A stretch of 10,213 nt of DNA from contig CAJQJT010000171.1 in assembly GCA_905478725.1 (NCBI GenBank), positions 1 through 10,213 of the forward strand. The letters run 5' to 3'. A model generated the notes under the pieces. That model had not been told where the DNA came from, searched no databases, and saw nothing but the letters and a program-made list of their open reading frames with translations. This DNA is from an uncultured Pseudomonadales bacterium. GTDB taxonomy: Bacteria > Pseudomonadota > Gammaproteobacteria > Pseudomonadales > Porticoccaceae. Below are positions 7,868 to 10,213 of this stretch, in pieces (positions within the stretch are counted from its first letter, which is position 1; each line of letters starts with the position of its first letter). Both the position numbers and the translations under genes were made by a program.

Positions 7868-8000
7868 GCGCTCAAACCTAAACTTTCAAACCTAAACTTT
7901 CAAACCTAAACTTTCAAACCTAGGCGCTCAAACCTAAACTCTCAAATCTAAGCTCTCAAATCTAAGCTCTCAAATTTCATCTCTAAACGCTCAAATCTAA
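7868..8000. repeat. Tandem array of a 14-bp unit between maf and rng
   Basis: Eight contiguous 14-bp units run from 7868 to 7979. They begin GCGCTCAAACCTAA, continue with two exact ACTTTCAAACCTAA copies and one ending TAG, and drift to GCTCTCAAATCTAA and GCTCTCAAATTTCA. A 7-bp half unit (7980-7986) and a final unit (ACGCTCAAATCTAA, 7987-8000) follow. The core is CTCAAAYCTAA. The last unit overlaps the 3' end of maf and provides its TAG stop (7997-7999). The period is not a multiple of three, and units toward rng differ from those toward maf, as expected when arrays grow by local slippage. It fills most of the 189-bp gap. No terminator or promoter is evident in it, and its function is unknown. 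Confidence 0.95.
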
Positions 8001-8635
8001 TTTTGGCACTCAGACGTCCAAACAGGTATACCAAATTCTTCCAGTATCTCGGCGGTTTCGGTCAATGGCAGGCCAACCACGCCAGTGTAACTGCCCTCTA
8101 GATGATCAACGAACACTGCGCCAAGTCCCTGAATAGCATAACCACCAGCTTTGCCTTGGGGCTCACCGGTCTGCCAATAAGTCTGACACTCGGATTGGCT
8201 AATTGTGCGAAAACGTACCAGAGTTTTAGTCAGGCGACTGGAAGAGCAAGGTCCCTGAGAGACCGCAACCGCGGTCATCACTGTATGTACTCTGCCAGAC
8301 AGTGCCATTAGCATTGAAGCAGCCTCCGACTGATCATTGGGCTTGCCGAAAACCTTTCCCTCGCAAACCACAATCGTATCTGCACCTAGGCTGGGTAGCT
8401 TTCTATCCTCAATGCTATCTCGCTCTTTACCACCATGGCCATCCTGACGACTGTATCCAGCCCTGGCTTTCTCCAGCGCTAACCGTGAAACATAGTCATC
8501 TGGTGGCTCGTTAGCGAGTCTAGTCTCGTCTATATCGGCCGCCAAAACGGTAAAGCGCACGGCAATCTGGCGCAGCAGTTCACTACGGCGCGGCGATGCA
8601 GAGGCAAGAATTAGATCAGCGACAGTCTCAGACAT
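7997..8635 (-). CDS. maf: Maf-family nucleotide pyrophosphatase (YhdE type, dTTP/UTP)
   Basis: A 212-aa cytoplasmic Maf/HAM1-fold enzyme that hydrolyses non-canonical or excess nucleoside triphosphates to monophosphates. The YhdE branch prefers dTTP and UTP and is linked to septum control. Motifs: SASPRRSELL at 12-21 (phosphate-binding), GADTIVV at 84-90 with the catalytic-region Asp86, KP at 98-99, GKAGGYAIQG at 161-170 and GSYTGVVGLPLTET at 181-194. The pattern matches YhdE better than the YceF paralogue. Compared with E. coli YhdE there are about ten additional polar residues around 63-79 (QDGHGGKERDSIEDRK) before the GADT motif, probably a surface loop. It starts nine bases after mreD with only a weak ribosome site. 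The final stop codon lies within the last unit of the 14-bp array. Confidence 0.94.
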   Translation of the reverse strand: MSETVADLILASASPRRSELLRQIAVRFTVLAADIDETRLANEPPDDYVSRLALEKARAGYSRQDGHGGKERDSIEDRKLPSLGADTIVVCEGKVFGKPNDQSEAASMLMALSGRVHTVMTAVAVSQGPCSSSRLTKTLVRFRTISQSECQTYWQTGEPQGKAGGYAIQGLGAVFVDHLEGSYTGVVGLPLTETAEILEEFGIPVWTSECQN

Positions 8636-8644
8636 AGATAGAAC

Positions 8645-9121
8645 TCAACCTTGCCTTGGCTGCGAACGGGCAACCAGGAAATCAATAAATGGCCACACCA
8701 GCATGGATATGAGAATTTTCATCGGCAGGTGCTCGATCCCCGAAGGGCGACCGTAAGCTAGAAAAACACTCGCCTCGAGGAATGCGACCAGGGAAATTAT
8801 GAGTGCCATCAACATGGTGCGCTGAAGCATCGAAAGGTATTTCGCCCAGCGACTGACCAATGAGAGGCCGCCAGCGCAGAGAGCAAAGACAATCATAGAA
8901 TGACCTGGACTCATACGTAGCAAAAGATCCGCCAGCAGCCCAACCGACGCCGCAAAAAAAATCCCCAACCCATTGGGCCAGCGCATAATCCAAGCCATAA
9001 CCGTCAGCAATAGAAAGTTCGGCTTCCAGACGATCCAATCACCACTTAAAGGCATCACACTAAGTACTACGGCAAGAATAAGCGTCAGGCAAACCGCGAT
9101 GCCACGATTGTCAGATTCCAT
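8645..9121 (-). CDS. mreD: Rod shape-determining protein MreD
   Basis: A 158-aa inner-membrane protein of the elongasome that works with MreC, MreB and the RodA/PBP2 synthase in lateral peptidoglycan synthesis. It is almost wholly hydrophobic, with five or six segments at about 8-24, 33-48, 50-68, 73-91, 104-122 and 133-151. Family features are WKPNFLLLTVMAW (33-44 region) and GLLADLL (61-67). Length is typical. The ATG overlaps the mreC stop (TAATG), so it is probably translationally coupled, and maf follows after nine bases. Confidence 0.94.
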   Translation of the reverse strand: MESDNRGIAVCLTLILAVVLSVMPLSGDWIVWKPNFLLLTVMAWIMRWPNGLGIFFAASVGLLADLLLRMSPGHSMIVFALCAGGLSLVSRWAKYLSMLQRTMLMALIISLVAFLEASVFLAYGRPSGIEHLPMKILISMLVWPFIDFLVARSQPRQG

Positions 9122-9966
9122 TATTCAACCGCGTCCGCAGCGCTGTCCCTAGAGGTGTAGAGTAATAATAAATGACGGCTGCGATCAATCTCAGCAGAGG
9201 GGTCAATATCAATTTCAAGAAAGTTGTCGCCGGGCTTGTTGACAATACTCAGGACTGTACCAACCGGATAGCCTGCGGGATAAAGACCACCAAGACCCGA
9301 ACTGACAAGCTTGTCACCTTCGCGAATATCGGCTGTGGGCGAAACAAACTTAAGATTTAAACGATTGTAGTCGGCACGGCCTTCAGCAATTGAACGCAGC
9401 CCATTACGCAACACCTGCACTGGCAACGCATGGTTGCTGTCGGTGATCAGCAGGGCCGTACTGTGATTCTTATGCACCGTAATGATTTGCCCCATCAAGC
9501 CTTCGGCATCGAGTAACGGCTGTCCGACAAAAACGTTGTCTGCACTGCCCCGATCAACGGTTAAGGTATGCCTCAATGGGTTAGCTGACACGCCAATCAC
9601 CTCAGTGACTAAAACACTATCCTGAAGCAGCTCTGTGGCATTGAGCAGACGGCGCAGGCGCATATTTTCTGCAGCCAGATCAGACATACGCTGCAACTGG
9701 CCATGATAGATAAGGCTCTCTTTACTGAGACGCAGGTTATCGCTTTCGATTTCCGAGCGCGGCGTCAAACTATTGGCGCTCCACTCCTGAACGCGTAGTG
9801 GGATATTGGCAATCCAATAGAGTGGCCGAACAAGATTATCAGCAGCGCTGTAGGCCGGTTTAAGCCAGGAGGTAAAGTTATCCACGATCATTAGCAGGAC
9901 AGCGAGCAGGGCAACCGTAAGGAGTTTTCGAAGGAGAGTAGATGATCTTTTAAATACATTTGCCAT
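9121..9966 (-). CDS. mreC: Rod shape-determining protein MreC
   Basis: A 281-aa bitopic periplasmic scaffold of the elongasome that binds PBP2 and links MreB filaments to wall synthesis. It has a short basic cytoplasmic N-terminus, one membrane helix (about 12-29, LRKLLTVALLAVLLMIVD), a coiled coil (about 70-110, rich in Leu/Glu/Arg heptads such as ENMRLRRLL) and two beta domains. Diagnostic motifs are VIGVSANPLRHTLTVDRGS at about 123-141 and LVSSGLGGLYPAGYPVGTV at about 220-238. The start at 9966 is supported by a strong Shine-Dalgarno. The expected mreB is not in the window: at least 247 non-coding bases, including a tandem repeat array, lie upstream. Confidence 0.96.
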   Translation of the reverse strand: MANVFKRSSTLLRKLLTVALLAVLLMIVDNFTSWLKPAYSAADNLVRPLYWIANIPLRVQEWSANSLTPRSEIESDNLRLSKESLIYHGQLQRMSDLAAENMRLRRLLNATELLQDSVLVTEVIGVSANPLRHTLTVDRGSADNVFVGQPLLDAEGLMGQIITVHKNHSTALLITDSNHALPVQVLRNGLRSIAEGRADYNRLNLKFVSPTADIREGDKLVSSGLGGLYPAGYPVGTVLSIVNKPGDNFLEIDIDPSAEIDRSRHLLLLYTSRDSAADAVE

Positions 9967-9970
9967 AAAA

Positions 9971-9977
9971 CCCTCCT
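9971..9977 (-). promoter_or_regulatory. Strong Shine-Dalgarno of mreC
   Basis: AGGAGGG on the minus strand, four bases before the ATG at 9964-9966, is the strongest ribosome site in the window. It lies four bases from the first unit of the 18-bp array, so mreC is translated independently of anything upstream. Confidence 0.8.
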
Positions 9978-9980
9978 GAA

Positions 9981-10125
9981 TATCCTTCAGCTAATAAACA
10001 GCCTTGAGCGACTGAACAGCCTTGAGCTAAAAAAGCAGCCTTGAGCGACTAAACAGCCTTGAGCTAATAAACAGCCTTGAGCTAATAAACAGCCTTGAGC
10101 TAATAAAAAGCCTTGAGCTAATAAA
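9981..10125. repeat. Tandem array, eight 18-bp units, upstream of mreC
   Basis: Units begin at 9981, 9999, 10017, 10036, 10054, 10072, 10090 and 10108. All are 18 bp except the third, which has one extra base (19 bp). The consensus on the plus strand is CAGCCTTGAGCTAATAAA; units 5, 6 and 7 are identical. Units 2 and 4 carry the variant GCGACTRAA ending, and the unit next to mreC (9981) is the most diverged. On the minus strand each typical unit reads TTTATTAGCTCAAGGCTG and could form only a tiny four-pair hairpin (AGCT/GGCT around CAA). It lies in the leader of mreC, so changes in copy number would alter the distance from an upstream promoter or terminator to the mreC ribosome site. Confidence 0.95.
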
Positions 10126-10143
10126 AAACGCAGAATTCTAAAA

Positions 10144-10161
10144 CCCTTAAAAGAGTAAGGG
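10144..10161 (-). terminator. Possible weak terminator or attenuator between mreB and mreC
   Basis: CCCTTA at 10144-10149 pairs perfectly with TAAGGG at 10156-10161 around a six-base loop. On the minus strand the stem is followed directly by TTTT, in the right orientation to reduce transcription from mreB into mreC. The stem is short, with three GC pairs, so activity is uncertain. Confidence 0.3.
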
Positions 10162-10213
10162 ACTAAGATTTCGCCAGCGACGGACAACCTTAGAAAGTTA
10201 GCGAATTTAATTT

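Noticed and set aside
7868..8000. Possible CRISPR array
   Set aside because: Units are 14 bp, directly abutting, with no unique spacers and no cas genes nearby. It is a simple tandem repeat.
9981..10125. Series of structured RNA elements or tandem terminators in the repeat units
   Set aside because: The best hairpin per unit is four pairs with a wobble, and it is not preserved in the related array at 1341-1430, so pairing is not conserved.
9987..10187. Minus-strand 66-codon open frame with repeated LLAQGC hexapeptides
   Set aside because: It is the 18-bp array read in one frame. It has only a TTG start, no ribosome site, and the repeat period alone keeps it open. It ends just before the mreC Shine-Dalgarno.

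Overview
This window reads as ordinary gammaproteobacterial chromosome. GC content is moderate, the genes are tightly packed, and the minus strand carries the conserved cell-envelope cluster mreC-mreD-maf-rng-yhdP-nitrilase. The protein signatures (YhdE-type Maf, RNase G, YhdP/AsmA-like, DarP/YjgA) all fit a gammaproteobacterium, perhaps a marine one of the Cellvibrionales type. That finer placement is inference, since there is no rRNA or lineage marker here.

Layout. Positions 1-1339 (+ strand) hold the 3' part of a Mg2+ transporter gene (mgtE, cut by the window edge), which overlaps the ribosome-maturation gene yjgA/darP by one base. Positions 1340-1443 are the convergent gap, filled almost entirely by five tandem copies of an 18-bp repeat. 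From 1444 to 9966, six genes on the minus strand are transcribed right to left: mreC, mreD, maf, rng, yhdP and a nitrilase-family amidase. Most junctions overlap or leave only a few bases. The exception is maf/rng, where a 14-bp tandem repeat array fills most of a 189-bp gap. Positions 9967-10213 are non-coding upstream of mreC and should lead to mreB beyond the right edge. Eight tandem copies of an 18-bp repeat occupy this gap, with a small hairpin beyond them.

Function. MreC and MreD are parts of the elongasome that directs lateral wall growth. Maf is a nucleotide pyrophosphatase, RNase G processes 16S rRNA and mRNAs, YhdP is a large envelope-spanning lipid-transport protein, and the amidase probably repairs deaminated glutathione. 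The co-transcription is conserved across the class, but the reasons are only partly understood.

The genes are conventional; the unusual part is between them. Every sizeable gap holds a short tandem array. The two 18-bp arrays, 8.6 kb apart, match at about 14 of 18 positions in the same phase, so they look like one dispersed repeat family. The third array (14 bp) supplies the stop codon of maf. A separate in-frame 18-bp duplication lies inside yhdP. The tldD/pmbA genes that commonly sit between the nitrilase and mgtE/yjgA are missing, and a repeat array lies at that junction. I found no mobile element, CRISPR array, tRNA or rRNA.
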